NCBI GenBank assembly: GCA_965233665.1
Contig: CBDDTG010000064.1
Location: 1 to 64,000 of the forward strand
Source of the DNA: Bacterioplanes sp965233665
GTDB lineage: Bacteria > Pseudomonadota > Gammaproteobacteria > Pseudomonadales > Oceanobacteraceae
DNA length: 64,000 bases
Direction of reading: 5' to 3'
The notes below the pieces were generated by a model. It had not been told where the DNA came from. It searched no databases and saw nothing but the letters and a program-made list of their open reading frames with translations. A program made the translations under genes and the position numbers. Below are positions 8,901 to 17,424 of the stretch, piece after piece. Positions within the stretch are counted from its first letter, which is position 1. Each line of letters begins with the position of its first letter.

Positions 8901-10166
8901 ATGGAATTAATCGCTGACCAGGGCACATTATTTGTCATCCTGGCCTGCATTTTTGGCGCTTTCATGGCTTGGGGTATTGGTGCGAATGATGTCGCCAATG
9001 CCATGGGTACATCCGTAGGCTCCAAAGCAATCACCATTAAGCAAGCAGTGTTAATTGCGATTGTATTTGAATTTGCCGGTGCGTTTTTAGCCGGTGGTGA
9101 GGTAACGGCGACGATTCGCAAAGGCATCATTGATGCTGAGGTCATCGGCGCCAATCCTGACTTATTAGTATTTGGCATGCTGTCGTCATTACTGGCCGCC
9201 GGCACCTGGCTGATGATTGCTTCGATTCGCGGCTGGCCCGTGTCCACCACGCATTCCATTGTTGGTGCCATTGTCGGCTTCGCTGCCGTTGGCATATCGA
9301 TGGAAGCCGTGAAATGGGGCAAAGTCGGCAACATTGCCGCCAGCTGGGTGGTATCGCCTTTGGTGGCGGGCAGTATTTCGTTTGTATTGTACAAGTCGGT
9401 TCAGCACTGGATTCACGACAGTGACAACCCATTTGCACAATCCAAGCGCTTAGTGCCGTTTTATATTTTCTTGGTGGGCTTCGTGATTGCCATGGTCACG
9501 TTGACCAAAGGCTTAAAACACTTGGGGCTGAACATCACCTTTAGCCAAGCGCTGGGTTACTCGTTTGTACTGGGCTTGATCATCATGGCCGTCGGCGCCT
9601 TCTTCGTTCGCCGAGTGCATGCTGACCCTGAAGCATCCGAGGCAGATCACTTAGCCAATGTAGAAAAAGTATTTGCCATTTTGATGGTCTTTACCGCCTG
9701 CGCCATGGCTTTTGCTCACGGCTCCAACGACGTTGCCAACGCCATTGGCCCTGTCGCCGCTATTTACACCGTGGTCTCTAATGGCGGTGAAATCGTTGCC
9801 AAATCGGTTGTGCCTGTGTGGATTCTATTGGTGGGCGCGGTCGGTATTGTGATCGGCTTAATGACCTTTGGCCATCGCGTCATTGCCACCGTTGGCACTG
9901 GCATCACAGAATTGACGCCCAGTCGCGGCTTTGCCGCTACGCTGGCGTCGGCCACCACAGTGGTCGTTGCCTCTGGCACGGGCTTACCAGTATCAACGAC
10001 TCAGGTATTGGTCGGCGCGGTGCTGGGTGTCGGCCTGGCCATGGGCGCCGGTGCACTGAATCACCGCAAGATTGGCTCGATCTTCATCTCTTGGCTGGTG
10101 ACACTGCCCGCGGGCGCCTTACTGGCGATTATATTCTTCAGCATTTTCAAGTGGATCTGGCTGTAA
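8901..10166 (+). CDS. PiT-family inorganic phosphate transporter
   Basis: A 421-residue inner-membrane carrier of the PiT family, which imports metal-phosphate complexes by cation symport. It shows the family's internal duplication: 'GANDVANAMGTSVGS' at about residues 27-41 and 'GSNDVANAIGPVAA' at about 274-287, each with the GxNDxxNA signature. Each half also carries a 'GWPVSTTHSIVGAIVG' / 'GLPVSTTQVLVGAVLG' motif. About ten membrane segments are evident, with a short central hydrophilic loop ('HADPEASEADHLANVEK'). Its own promoter is probably in the 119-bp gap after feoB, and a good terminator follows. Substrate preference inside the family cannot be settled by reading alone. Confidence 0.9.
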   Translation: MELIADQGTLFVILACIFGAFMAWGIGANDVANAMGTSVGSKAITIKQAVLIAIVFEFAGAFLAGGEVTATIRKGIIDAEVIGANPDLLVFGMLSSLLAAGTWLMIASIRGWPVSTTHSIVGAIVGFAAVGISMEAVKWGKVGNIAASWVVSPLVAGSISFVLYKSVQHWIHDSDNPFAQSKRLVPFYIFLVGFVIAMVTLTKGLKHLGLNITFSQALGYSFVLGLIIMAVGAFFVRRVHADPEASEADHLANVEKVFAILMVFTACAMAFAHGSNDVANAIGPVAAIYTVVSNGGEIVAKSVVPVWILLVGAVGIVIGLMTFGHRVIATVGTGITELTPSRGFAATLASATTVVVASGTGLPVSTTQVLVGAVLGVGLAMGAGALNHRKIGSIFISWLVTLPAGALLAIIFFSIFKWIWL

Positions 10167-10171
10167 CTGTG

Positions 10172-10206
10172 AGGCGCCAGCCCTAGAGCTGGCGCCTACT
10201 TTTTAT
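10172..10206 (+). terminator. intrinsic terminator after the phosphate transporter
   Basis: A 10-bp perfect stem (AGGCGCCAGC / GCTGGCGCCT) with a 6-nt loop is followed by ACTTTTTATT, starting 6 bp after the stop codon. Confidence 0.85.
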
Positions 10207-10230
10207 TCGCCACACGCCCTGCCAACACCG

Positions 10231-10845
10231 TCAAGGCCTGGGCTTCTCTAATAAATCTCCCAGCGCTGCGTAGCCACTGCCTCCCAAACGAGCCAGCGGG
10301 TCTAACTGTGCCGCGTCCACGTAGTGACGCCCGTCTTTTTCAGTCACCAGCTCATCACGACAAAACACCCGCTCGATTTGCAAAAAGACAATGTTCTGCT
10401 TCGCCGCCCCTAGGCTCAGTTGCTGCTGCCACTGGCACAAAAACGCCACTGGCGCAGCGTCAATACGCGGCAAATCGGCACCCGGCCAATCCAGCAGCTG
10501 TAAATCGGCCAGCTCCGGTTGCTGCAATTCGCTCTCCCCGGCAGGCAAGCTGGCAGCGCTTTGGTTGAGCGGCAGCAGTTGTGAGCGACTGGCAATGTGC
10601 ACCACGGCTTTGCCATGGCGTAAATTGGCACAGCTGTCTTTAACGCTGCCATCGGCCTTGTGGCCAATCGACACCATTAATGTCGGCGGCTCGGAACAGA
10701 CCGGCGCAAAAAAAGAAAAGGGCGCCAAGTTCAGCTCGCCGTTGTCGTGACGGGTCAGAATCCAGGCAATTGGGCGTGGAATAACCGTTTGCGTAAGCCA
10801 GTGATAACGCTGATTAGGGCTGAGTGAAGCAAAATCGATTTCCAT
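10231..10845 (-). CDS. flavin reductase-like, FMN-binding split-barrel protein
   Basis: A 204-residue cytoplasmic protein of the flavin reductase-like domain family. The start is the ATG at 10845, preceded by GAGGAA; an upstream in-frame start at 10893 lacks such a site and would add 16 unrelated residues. The family hallmark 'VIPRPIAWILT' occurs at about residues 21-31, followed by 'NLAPFSFFAPVCSEPPTLMVSIG', which in relatives lines the FMN pocket. Members either reduce flavin with NAD(P)H or bind FMN with unknown function; this one cannot be placed. It is divergent from the BASS transporter gene, with starts 64 bp apart, so the two may share regulation. Confidence 0.75.
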   Translation of the reverse strand: MEIDFASLSPNQRYHWLTQTVIPRPIAWILTRHDNGELNLAPFSFFAPVCSEPPTLMVSIGHKADGSVKDSCANLRHGKAVVHIASRSQLLPLNQSAASLPAGESELQQPELADLQLLDWPGADLPRIDAAPVAFLCQWQQQLSLGAAKQNIVFLQIERVFCRDELVTEKDGRHYVDAAQLDPLARLGGSGYAALGDLLEKPRP

Positions 10846-10908
10846 ATTTCCTCGCTTGAGATCAATGCATGCAGACGGTATAACGCCGAGCAACCGTCAG
10901 GAGAGCGT

Positions 10909-11874
10909 ATGTTATCAGTCAGCCGTTTATTTCCGTTACTTGCCATTGCCGTCAGCGTTTTGGCTTGGTACGAACCTGCCCCCCTGCTTAGCTGGGGCGA
11001 CGCCATTGTGCCGCTACTCATGCTGGTGATGTTCTGCATGGGGCTGACGCTGCGCTGGCAGGATTTTCGCCGCGTATGGAATAAGCCCAAGCCGCTAGCC
11101 CTGGGGGTGGTGTTGCAGTTTAGCGTCATGCCTCTATTGGCCTGGGTGCTAGCCAGCCTGCTGCAACTGCCGAGCGAGCTAGCAATTGGCTTGATTTTGG
11201 TCGGTGCCTGCGCCGGCGGCACCGCCTCTAATGTGATTACTTATCTAGCCGGTGGCGATGTCGCATTGTCAGTGAGCATGACCTTGCTCTCGACCCTGTG
11301 GGGCGTGGTGTTAACGCCCTATCTGGTTTGGTTTTACGCCGGCACAGAGATCAATGTTGCGCCACTGTCGATGTTGCTGACGTTGGCACAAATCGTCCTT
11401 TTGCCCATTGTTGCAGGGTTGCTGGTCGGCCGTTTTTTGCCGCAATTGCGCCAGGCCCTACAACGCTATTTGGCCGACTTGGCCAGTGGCGTGATCCTCT
11501 TCATTATTGCCATCATCGTTGCCCTCAACGCCGATGAAGTCGCCACACTGGCACTGCCCGCCATTGCCGCGGTGGCACTGCACAACGGTTTGGGTTTGGC
11601 GATTGGCTACGGCATCGCACGCTGGAGCGGACAAACCAAAGTCGAAGCACGCACCATTGCCATCGAAGTCGGCATGCAAAACTCCGGCTTGGGAGTGGCA
11701 CTGGCCATAAAGTACTACGGCCCGCTGGCTGCACTTCCTGGAGCCTTGTTCAGCATCTGGCATAACCTGAGCGGATCGGCCTTGGCCAGCTACTGGCAAT
11801 GGCGCACCCGTCATCAAATTGCAACACAGCTGAGCGACTCTCGGTCAACAGCAACGCCAAAAACTTACGAATGA
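10909..11874 (+). CDS. bile acid:sodium symporter (BASS) family transporter
   Basis: A 321-residue inner-membrane protein with about nine to ten hydrophobic segments. BASS features are 'GACAGGTASNVITYLAGGD' (about residues 103-121), from the first crossover region, and 'IAIEVGMQNSGLGVALA' (about 247-263), the conserved Glu/Gln Na+-site motif. The start ATG follows AGGAGAG. Bacterial relatives move organic anions with Na+, for example bile acids, pantoate or keto acids, and the substrate here is unknown. No terminator was seen before the cold shock gene 217 bp downstream. Confidence 0.82.
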   Translation: MLSVSRLFPLLAIAVSVLAWYEPAPLLSWGDAIVPLLMLVMFCMGLTLRWQDFRRVWNKPKPLALGVVLQFSVMPLLAWVLASLLQLPSELAIGLILVGACAGGTASNVITYLAGGDVALSVSMTLLSTLWGVVLTPYLVWFYAGTEINVAPLSMLLTLAQIVLLPIVAGLLVGRFLPQLRQALQRYLADLASGVILFIIAIIVALNADEVATLALPAIAAVALHNGLGLAIGYGIARWSGQTKVEARTIAIEVGMQNSGLGVALAIKYYGPLAALPGALFSIWHNLSGSALASYWQWRTRHQIATQLSDSRSTATPKTYE

Positions 11875-12091
11875 ACGCAAAAGCTACTTGGTATGCTCAG
11901 GGAACTGGGCTACTATGGCCGTGTCGGTTAACACCGGTGGTATTGACGAGTGCTCCATATTTGAACGATATGCATGATACTGGTCGATAGAAATGCATGG
12001 CTGCAGCTACTAGGCACTCATTCGAACCAGTAACAACAGCGTATGCTCAAGTAATACCCGCCAATAATGGCACAACTGTTAGGAAAAACGC

Positions 12092-12301
12092 ATGGCAGAT
12101 ATAGTTCAAGGCACCGTCAAATGGTTCAACGATGAAAAAGGCTTCGGCTTCATCGCTCAAGATTCCGGTAAAGACGTATTCGTTCACTTCAGTGCAATCA
12201 ACGGCAACGGCCGTAAAACACTGGTAGAAGGTCAGACTGTAACCATGGAAGTGGTTCAAGGTCAAAAAGGCCCTCAAGCGGAAAACGTGACTCCGGTCTA
12301 A
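12092..12301 (+). CDS. CspA-family cold shock protein
   Basis: A 69-residue single cold-shock domain that binds single-stranded RNA/DNA and melts secondary structure. Both RNA-binding motifs are intact: RNP1 'KGFGFI' and RNP2 'VFVHF'. It starts 'MADIVQGTVKWFNDEKGFGF'. The gene lies behind a 217-bp gap, so a long 5' untranslated region is possible, as in cold-inducible csp genes, although no cold-box was identified. A terminator follows 8 bp after the stop. Confidence 0.93.
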   Translation: MADIVQGTVKWFNDEKGFGFIAQDSGKDVFVHFSAINGNGRKTLVEGQTVTMEVVQGQKGPQAENVTPV

Positions 12302-12308
12302 TTTTCCT

Positions 12309-12338
12309 AACCCAGTGGCGCCCGCCGCTGGGTTTCTT
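12309..12338 (+). terminator. intrinsic terminator after the cold shock gene
   Basis: AACCCAGTGGCG pairs with CGCCGCTGGGTT (12 positions, one G-U). The stem is followed by a short, C-interrupted T tract. Confidence 0.75.
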
Positions 12339-12395
12339 GCTTCCCCTCCCGCTCAATGCTTAGATAATCAGCCCAATCACTTCCACAGGCGATGC

Positions 12396-12719
12396 ATGTC
12401 GATGCTGGATCAGGGCGAATTGTTTCCTATTCCCAACCCCTGTCGGGGAATTTGCCAGGTCAATAACCGCGGTTATTGCAAAGGCTGCCTGCGCAGTCGC
12501 CAAGAACGCTTTCATTGGCATGAGTTCACGCCGTTTCAGCAACAGCTCATCATCAACTTGTGCGCCAAGCGAAGGCGCAAAGCCCTGCAAGCAAAAGCCA
12601 TGAACGCCCCCCTGGATGCAGACGAATCACCCTCGCAACAGCAGGAGCTGTTCCCGAACCTCACCGATGATGCGCCCCCCGAACCGCCTGCTCCCGGCGA
12701 GCAAGGTCAATTATTCTGA
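12396..12719 (+). CDS. DUF1289 family Cys-rich protein
   Basis: A 107-residue protein, starting at ATG 12396 or 12402; the frame is open further upstream but that part overlaps the csp terminator. The DUF1289 core is at residues about 14-55: 'PCRGICQVNNRGYCKGCLR' gives a C-x3-C-x7-C-x2-C pattern, followed by 'W...F...Q...I...C'. Family members are annotated as predicted Fe-S or metal-binding proteins of unknown role. The C-terminal half is acidic and Pro-rich (residues 65-107), ending 'GEQGQLF', and looks disordered. It is followed after 78 bp by the HDOD gene. Confidence 0.8.
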   Translation: MSMLDQGELFPIPNPCRGICQVNNRGYCKGCLRSRQERFHWHEFTPFQQQLIINLCAKRRRKALQAKAMNAPLDADESPSQQQELFPNLTDDAPPEPPAPGEQGQLF

Positions 12720-12797
12720 CTCGCCTGCTGATAAGTCGCCAGATACACAAACCCGCCCTATGCTGATGGAATAACACCAGACGCATAAGGAAGAGCC

Positions 12798-13625
12798 ATG
12801 AGCTTGTCAGATCTGTTTAATAACGACACTGCCTTGCCCCACATCCCCAAGGTGGTGCAGGAAATCATCACCAGCTTTGATGACGATGATGTCAGCATTG
12901 ATGCCTTAGGGAAAAAAGTGTCACTCGATCAAGCCTTAACGGCAAAAGTGCTACGCCTGGCCAACTCCGCCCATTATGGCATCAGTCGCGAAGTCTGCAG
13001 CGCCGAAGATGCGGTGACTTTTTTGGGGTTCAGCACGCTGCGCACCATGGTATTAGCGTCTGGCATGACATCCGCGTTTAAACCCACTCCACGGTTCGAC
13101 CAAGCGGCTTTTTGGCGCGATGCTTTTGCTGTGGCGGCGCTGTCACGCTGGGTAGCTCAATTCACCCCAGATGGCGATGGTGACACCGCTTTTACTTGCG
13201 GCATGCTGCATAGCATTGGCCAATTATTAATTCACCATCAAATGCCAGATGCCGCTGACAGCATTGAGCAGTCGGTCAAGTTGGGCGGCACCCGTCACCT
13301 GCTGGAACAGGTACAACTGGGGTTCACCTCGGCCGAAGCAGGGGCTGAATTGGCACGTCGCTGGAAGTTTCCCACTGGCATTCAGGAAGCACTAGCAGGA
13401 CAGAACAACCCTGATTTAGAGCTCCCCTTCAGCAATACCGCAGGCATCATTTACTTGGCCCGCTATTTGCGCCGAGCCCAGGTCGAGCACTGGCCGGAAG
13501 ATGAAATCATTGATCGCTTTCCTAGCCACACAGCCCACCAACTTGGACTTAAAGAGCAGCCGTTGTTCGATCAACTCGATGAGATGAGCGAATTATCCTC
13601 TGGGCTAGACGCGTTGCTCGAATGA
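12798..13625 (+). CDS. HDOD domain protein
   Basis: A 275-residue cytoplasmic protein consisting of one HDOD domain, an HD-related helical fold that lacks phosphohydrolase metal ligands and usually serves in signalling. Typical strings are 'LPHIPKVVQEIITSFDDDDVSIDALGKKVSLDQALTAKVLRLANSAHYG' (residues 13-61; family pattern P-x-x-P...D..L...VL.LANSA.Y) and 'FTCGMLHSIGQLLIHH' (about 133-148). The start follows GGAAGAG. The 3' end overlaps the convergent ATP-grasp gene by 55 bp. Partners and signal are unknown. Confidence 0.85.
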   Translation: MSLSDLFNNDTALPHIPKVVQEIITSFDDDDVSIDALGKKVSLDQALTAKVLRLANSAHYGISREVCSAEDAVTFLGFSTLRTMVLASGMTSAFKPTPRFDQAAFWRDAFAVAALSRWVAQFTPDGDGDTAFTCGMLHSIGQLLIHHQMPDAADSIEQSVKLGGTRHLLEQVQLGFTSAEAGAELARRWKFPTGIQEALAGQNNPDLELPFSNTAGIIYLARYLRRAQVEHWPEDEIIDRFPSHTAHQLGLKEQPLFDQLDEMSELSSGLDALLE

Positions 13626-14566
13626 GCAAACAAAGACTGCGCCACCTCAACTCGCCGGCCGGGTGACCAACGCAGCGCTTCCTGTCGGCGCTGCTCCGCT
13701 GCGCGCAAACGCGGTAGCAGGCCCGTCTGATTGGCCACTTGAATGGCCAGCCCCGGCCGAGCATTCAGCTCTAACAACAGCGGTCCGCGCTGCTCATCGA
13801 TTACCAAATCAACCCCCAAATAGCCCAACCCCGTCATGTCATAACAGGTTGCCGCAAAGGTCAGCAAATCCGACCAACCTGGAACTTGAAGTGCTTCCAG
13901 CGCTTTGCCGGTATCTGGGTGCAGAATAACCGGCTGACCATGTTGTACGGCACTGATGGCCTGACCGGAGGCCATATCCAAGCCCACACCAATGGCCCCT
14001 TGATGCAAATTGGCCTTGCCGTCAGATTCACGCGTCGGAAGGCGCGTCATCGCCATCACCGGAAAGCCACAGCAAACAATCACTCGAATATCAGGCAAGC
14101 CTTCATAGCCGTATGCCTGCACGACAGAATCGGCAATCACGCGCTGTTCAATAATGGCGCTATCCGGACTGCCGCCGAGACTGTGCAAGCCAGATAAGGT
14201 ATTGGACACGTGGCGGCGTAGATCCGTCAGCGTCATGCGCGCACCGCTGGCTTTGATAAAAACATCGTCCTCAACTCGATCCACCACCACAATGCCTTTG
14301 CCACCACTGCCCTTTACCGGCTTGATCACAAAACCTTCGCCTTGGGGCAAATACTGATGCAACTGGTAAACATCGTGCTGGGTTGTGACGGTATGCAGCA
14401 ACTTGGGCGTGGGAATATCAAAGCGCTCAGCCAGCTGCTTGGTGCGCAGCTTATTATCCACCAGCGGATACAGGGCGCGGTCGTTGTAGCGACCGATGTA
14501 CTCGCGATTGCGACGATTCATTCCCAGAATGCCGCGCTGACGAATCGCTTGCCAACGACGCAACAT
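13571..14566 (-). CDS. RimK-related ATP-grasp ligase (alpha-L-glutamate ligase-like)
   Basis: A 331-residue cytoplasmic enzyme of the ATP-grasp fold. The ATP-binding loop is 'GFVIKPVKGSGGKGIVVV' (about residues 78-95). The catalytic/Mg end is 'LLLELNARPGLAIQVANQTGL' split at about residues 271-291, with the Glu/Asn pair expected for Mg2+. It resembles the RimK-related subgroup that is always found with an inactive transglutaminase membrane protein. It is therefore predicted to form an amide bond between an amino acid such as glutamate and a peptide or small molecule. Substrate is unknown. It is the last gene of a three-gene operon: its ATG shares one base with the preceding stop (TGATG). Its 3' end overlaps the HDOD gene. 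Confidence 0.8.
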   Translation of the reverse strand: MLRRWQAIRQRGILGMNRRNREYIGRYNDRALYPLVDNKLRTKQLAERFDIPTPKLLHTVTTQHDVYQLHQYLPQGEGFVIKPVKGSGGKGIVVVDRVEDDVFIKASGARMTLTDLRRHVSNTLSGLHSLGGSPDSAIIEQRVIADSVVQAYGYEGLPDIRVIVCCGFPVMAMTRLPTRESDGKANLHQGAIGVGLDMASGQAISAVQHGQPVILHPDTGKALEALQVPGWSDLLTFAATCYDMTGLGYLGVDLVIDEQRGPLLLELNARPGLAIQVANQTGLLPRLRAAEQRRQEALRWSPGRRVEVAQSLFAHSSNASSPEDNSLISSS

Positions 14567-16077
14567 CAGTTGGCAAACTCACGAAAACGGCGTAACTCCA
14601 ACAAGCGATAACCGCTGTAGGAGCCAATCATCAGCACCAGTGCCAACACCACAAACTGCAGACCGAGGAAATTAAAGGTCAAATGTTGAATCCAAACATG
14701 GCTCATGGCCAGATACGCCAATACCGCCGTCAGCAAGCTACCGCCACCTTGCACCACCACTTCACGCGCGCCCTCTTCCTCCCATAGGATCGACATGCGC
14801 TCAATGGTCCAAGACAGGATAATCATGGGGAACAACGTAATCTTCAGCCCCTCGGTCAAACCCAACTTATACGCCAATACACTGAAAACACCGACAATGG
14901 CAATCACTGACAGTATTACCGCCGTAATTCGTGCCACCAGTAACAAATTGAGGTTGGATAAATAGCTGCGCACCAGCAACCCTGCTCCAACGACCAAAAT
15001 AAAGCCAATCAAGCCCGTCACCAACGACGTTTGCATAAAGGCCAAAGCAATCAATACCGGCATAAAGGTGCCAGACGTGCGTAGCCCCACCAAGATGCGC
15101 AAAATGCAAACGATCAGGGCACCAATGGGCAGCAACAATATGGTCTTAAATACCGCTTGCTCTTCAATCGGCAGGGCGTGAATCGAGAAATTAAACAAAT
15201 CGTACTGACCTGATAATTGCTCAGATAAAGCACCGTAAGCTGCATCTTGTTGGCGAATCATAGAAAAGCGAATGTTCGAGTGACGCGCCCCCATCACATC
15301 CAATACCGGCTGACCACCTGGATTCCAGATCAATAGCTGCTCAGGCGCCAGGCTTTTGGGCGCGCGTCCAGGCACGGCGAAAATTTCATTGTGCTCACCC
15401 TGCCAGACTTGAATCAAAGGCATTAAAGTCTGGTTTCGGCGGCCGTCTTCCAGCTGTAAACCGTAGACTACGGCCGCTGGAATGCCCGCTTGCTGCAGCA
15501 TATCGGCAATCAGCAAGGCCATGTCCGAGCCGTATTTTTCCTTCAACAGCACCACGTGCTGCAGCGGCTGCGGCGCCGCCAGCAGTTTCAGCAGCTCACG
15601 ACTGAAGCTGAAGTTATCCGCCGACGTGCTGCGCGCGCGCTGCAGCAAGTCGTCAATGGCATTGGCATAAGGCGCTGGCCACTGCCTCTGACGCAACATG
15701 GGTGCCGGCATGGCCACTTCGGCTTGACCAGGGCTTACCAAAATTTCGCTGCGATAGAACAGGGTTTGCGGCCCCTGCGCCTCTCGCACCGTCCACACAG
15801 CACGGGCATGAGGCTGTTCTACAAAGTTGAGGCCGTAACCGGGCGATGCGCCGGTTTCCTGCAACGGCACCAGCGCTTGTTGCGGCGTCGGCCTGGCCAT
15901 TTCAACGCGCACCGGCTGACCATCGGCAACAAAGTCGATGCGCGCTTCGACCAACCACAGGGTTTGGCTTTCACCCGGCAATAAAGGCACATCGTATTGC
16001 AGGTGGCGGTGAAGAATCAGACCAACGCCAATGACCAACATAAACACAATCAGCCACACAGGCCCGCGTGCCGTCAT
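14566..16077 (-). CDS. inactive transglutaminase fused to a multi-pass membrane domain
   Basis: A 503-residue inner-membrane protein. Residues 8-24 form the first membrane anchor. Residues 30-310 are a periplasmic domain with a transglutaminase-like core around 'EKYGSDMALLIADMLQQAGIPAAVVYGLQ', where the catalytic Cys position is Ser/Asp, hence 'inactive'. About seven membrane helices follow (about residues 320-490), with 'GLRTSGTFMPVLIALAF' and 'SWTIERMSILWEEEGAREV' as conserved stretches. The architecture matches the 'inactive transglutaminase / 7TM_transglut' family. It overlaps the upstream gene by ATGA and the downstream one by TGATG, so all three proteins should be made in similar amounts. 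Function is unproven; a periplasmic sensor or peptide-handling role is inference. Confidence 0.82.
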   Translation of the reverse strand: MTARGPVWLIVFMLVIGVGLILHRHLQYDVPLLPGESQTLWLVEARIDFVADGQPVRVEMARPTPQQALVPLQETGASPGYGLNFVEQPHARAVWTVREAQGPQTLFYRSEILVSPGQAEVAMPAPMLRQRQWPAPYANAIDDLLQRARSTSADNFSFSRELLKLLAAPQPLQHVVLLKEKYGSDMALLIADMLQQAGIPAAVVYGLQLEDGRRNQTLMPLIQVWQGEHNEIFAVPGRAPKSLAPEQLLIWNPGGQPVLDVMGARHSNIRFSMIRQQDAAYGALSEQLSGQYDLFNFSIHALPIEEQAVFKTILLLPIGALIVCILRILVGLRTSGTFMPVLIALAFMQTSLVTGLIGFILVVGAGLLVRSYLSNLNLLLVARITAVILSVIAIVGVFSVLAYKLGLTEGLKITLFPMIILSWTIERMSILWEEEGAREVVVQGGGSLLTAVLAYLAMSHVWIQHLTFNFLGLQFVVLALVLMIGSYSGYRLLELRRFREFAN

Positions 16078-16838
16078 TCGCTGCTTTCTCCCTCGACAGG
16101 GCCGGCTTTGTTCACCGGCGGTTTGGGATGAATAAATTCTTGGGCCACATCAATCAGCGCCACATCGCGCAAAAATTCGCGCCCAAGCAATAACGGATAA
16201 TCCATGTCGCGCCGGTCGGTCAGGGTGAACTCAGTATCCTGGCGCAGCGCCTTGCCCAATGACACGGTCAGATTGACTACGGCACGGCGCTCTAGTTCAT
16301 CACTGGAGGCTTGGCGAATGCGCACATAGCGCACCACAGGTGCTTCTAACTCCACCGCCCCACCGATTTCATCATGGGTCACCGTGAAGCGAATCCAGCG
16401 CTCTTCATTGCGCTCGAAGGGAGTCATTTTGGTGGCACTGAGCGATGACGTGGTGGCTCCACTGTCGATACGGCCGGGCAAATACTGAGCCAGAGCCGGC
16501 AAATACAGCCATTCAACTGCGCCAACGATGACCTTGTCGCCTTGCTCCGCTTGTTCGGGCTCAGCCACAAGACAAGGTTGCGGGGTCGCCGCCGGTGCAG
16601 ACTCAGGCACGGGGGCTACTTGCAACTGCTGCAATTGCTCGCTGAGACTGTTCAGCTGCTGTTGCCAACCGCTACAAGCCTGCTGCCACTGTTGCGACAA
16701 CTGTTCGGTTTGCTGTTGCTGCTGTTGTGCCAAGCTATCGGTTACAGTGGCTGACGTCAGCGATCGGTGTTCAGCTGATGGCCAGTAAGCACAGCCACTG
16801 AGCAGTACTGGCCAGCACCACCAGGCTTTGTGAATCAT
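16074..16838 (-). CDS. retropepsin-like aspartic protease lipoprotein (Zn_protease/RimB-like)
   Basis: A 254-residue lipoprotein: the signal ends at the lipobox 'LLSGC' (Cys16). Residues 36-72 are a Gln-rich coiled coil. A Pro/Ala linker leads to the protease domain (about 100-240). Its active-site motif is 'RIDSGATTSSL' with Asp125, and the late motif is 'YPLLLGREFL' (214-223), as in retropepsin-like enzymes often labelled 'ATP-dependent zinc protease'. The Asp motif argues for an aspartic protease; no zinc motif is visible. It is the first gene of the trio with the transglutaminase-like membrane protein and the ATP-grasp ligase. A periplasmic protease that trims or senses a modified peptide is a reasonable inference. 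Confidence 0.8.
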   Translation of the reverse strand: MIHKAWWCWPVLLSGCAYWPSAEHRSLTSATVTDSLAQQQQQQTEQLSQQWQQACSGWQQQLNSLSEQLQQLQVAPVPESAPAATPQPCLVAEPEQAEQGDKVIVGAVEWLYLPALAQYLPGRIDSGATTSSLSATKMTPFERNEERWIRFTVTHDEIGGAVELEAPVVRYVRIRQASSDELERRAVVNLTVSLGKALRQDTEFTLTDRRDMDYPLLLGREFLRDVALIDVAQEFIHPKPPVNKAGPVEGESSE

Positions 16839-16954
16839 GCTCTACTCCACGCAAAAAACTGCGCGCATTTAACCACAAGTCAGAGCGAATATAGAGGGCA
16901 GAAAGCGACGCCCGTGCATTACACGAGCGCTTTTTCAGAGGTAGGCGGTGGGAA

Positions 16955-17422
16955 TCACATCTGCGATTGCAGGTAGTTGGGCAGGCCGATCTTATCAATC
17001 AGCCCCAGTTGTTGCTCCAACCAATGGGTATGGTCGTTTTCTGTGTCGTCCAACAGCACTTGCAGCATGTCGCGTGTTTGGTAGTCACGCACCTGCTCAC
17101 ACAAAGCCATGACGTCACGCAAGTCGACGATGACCTTGTACTCAAGATCCAAGTCGCTTTGCAGCATGGAGGGCACGTCTTTGCCAATATTCAACGGCAC
17201 ACGAGTGACCATGTCAGGGGTGCCGCCCAGGAACAAAATACGCTCAATCAGCTTTGACGCATGCTCTTTTTCGTCTTCAAACTCATGATCGATGCGCTCG
17301 TGCAGCTTGGCCAGCCCCCAGTCTTCATACATGCGGGAGTGAATGAAGTACTGGTCCATGGCACTGAGCTCTCCGGCCAGTAGCTCGTTTAACTTTGCAA
17401 TAACTTGTGGATCGCCTTTCAT
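16955..17422 (-). CDS. bfr: bacterioferritin, ferroxidase-competent subunit without the haem Met
   Basis: A 155-residue four-helix bundle subunit of the iron-storage shell. The ATG at 17422 is chosen because GGAGGAG lies 5 bp upstream; a GTG at 17428 would overlap the preceding stop. Ferroxidase-centre ligands are all present: E18, E51, H54, E94 and, after a one-residue insertion, E128 and H131. The haem-axial Met of E. coli Bfr (Met52) is Lys52 here, so this subunit should oxidise Fe(II) but not bind haem at the two-fold axis unless paired with the other subunit. It lies 2 bp after the other bfr gene. This is the pattern of two-subunit bacterioferritins in Pseudomonas, Neisseria and Magnetospirillum. 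Confidence 0.9.
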   Translation of the reverse strand: MKGDPQVIAKLNELLAGELSAMDQYFIHSRMYEDWGLAKLHERIDHEFEDEKEHASKLIERILFLGGTPDMVTRVPLNIGKDVPSMLQSDLDLEYKVIVDLRDVMALCEQVRDYQTRDMLQVLLDDTENDHTHWLEQQLGLIDKIGLPNYLQSQM

Positions 17423-17424
17423 GC

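Noticed and set aside
16700..16734. CAG/CTG-like repeat tract
   Set aside because: It encodes the Gln-rich coiled coil of the retropepsin-like lipoprotein, with mixed codons; not an independent repeat element.
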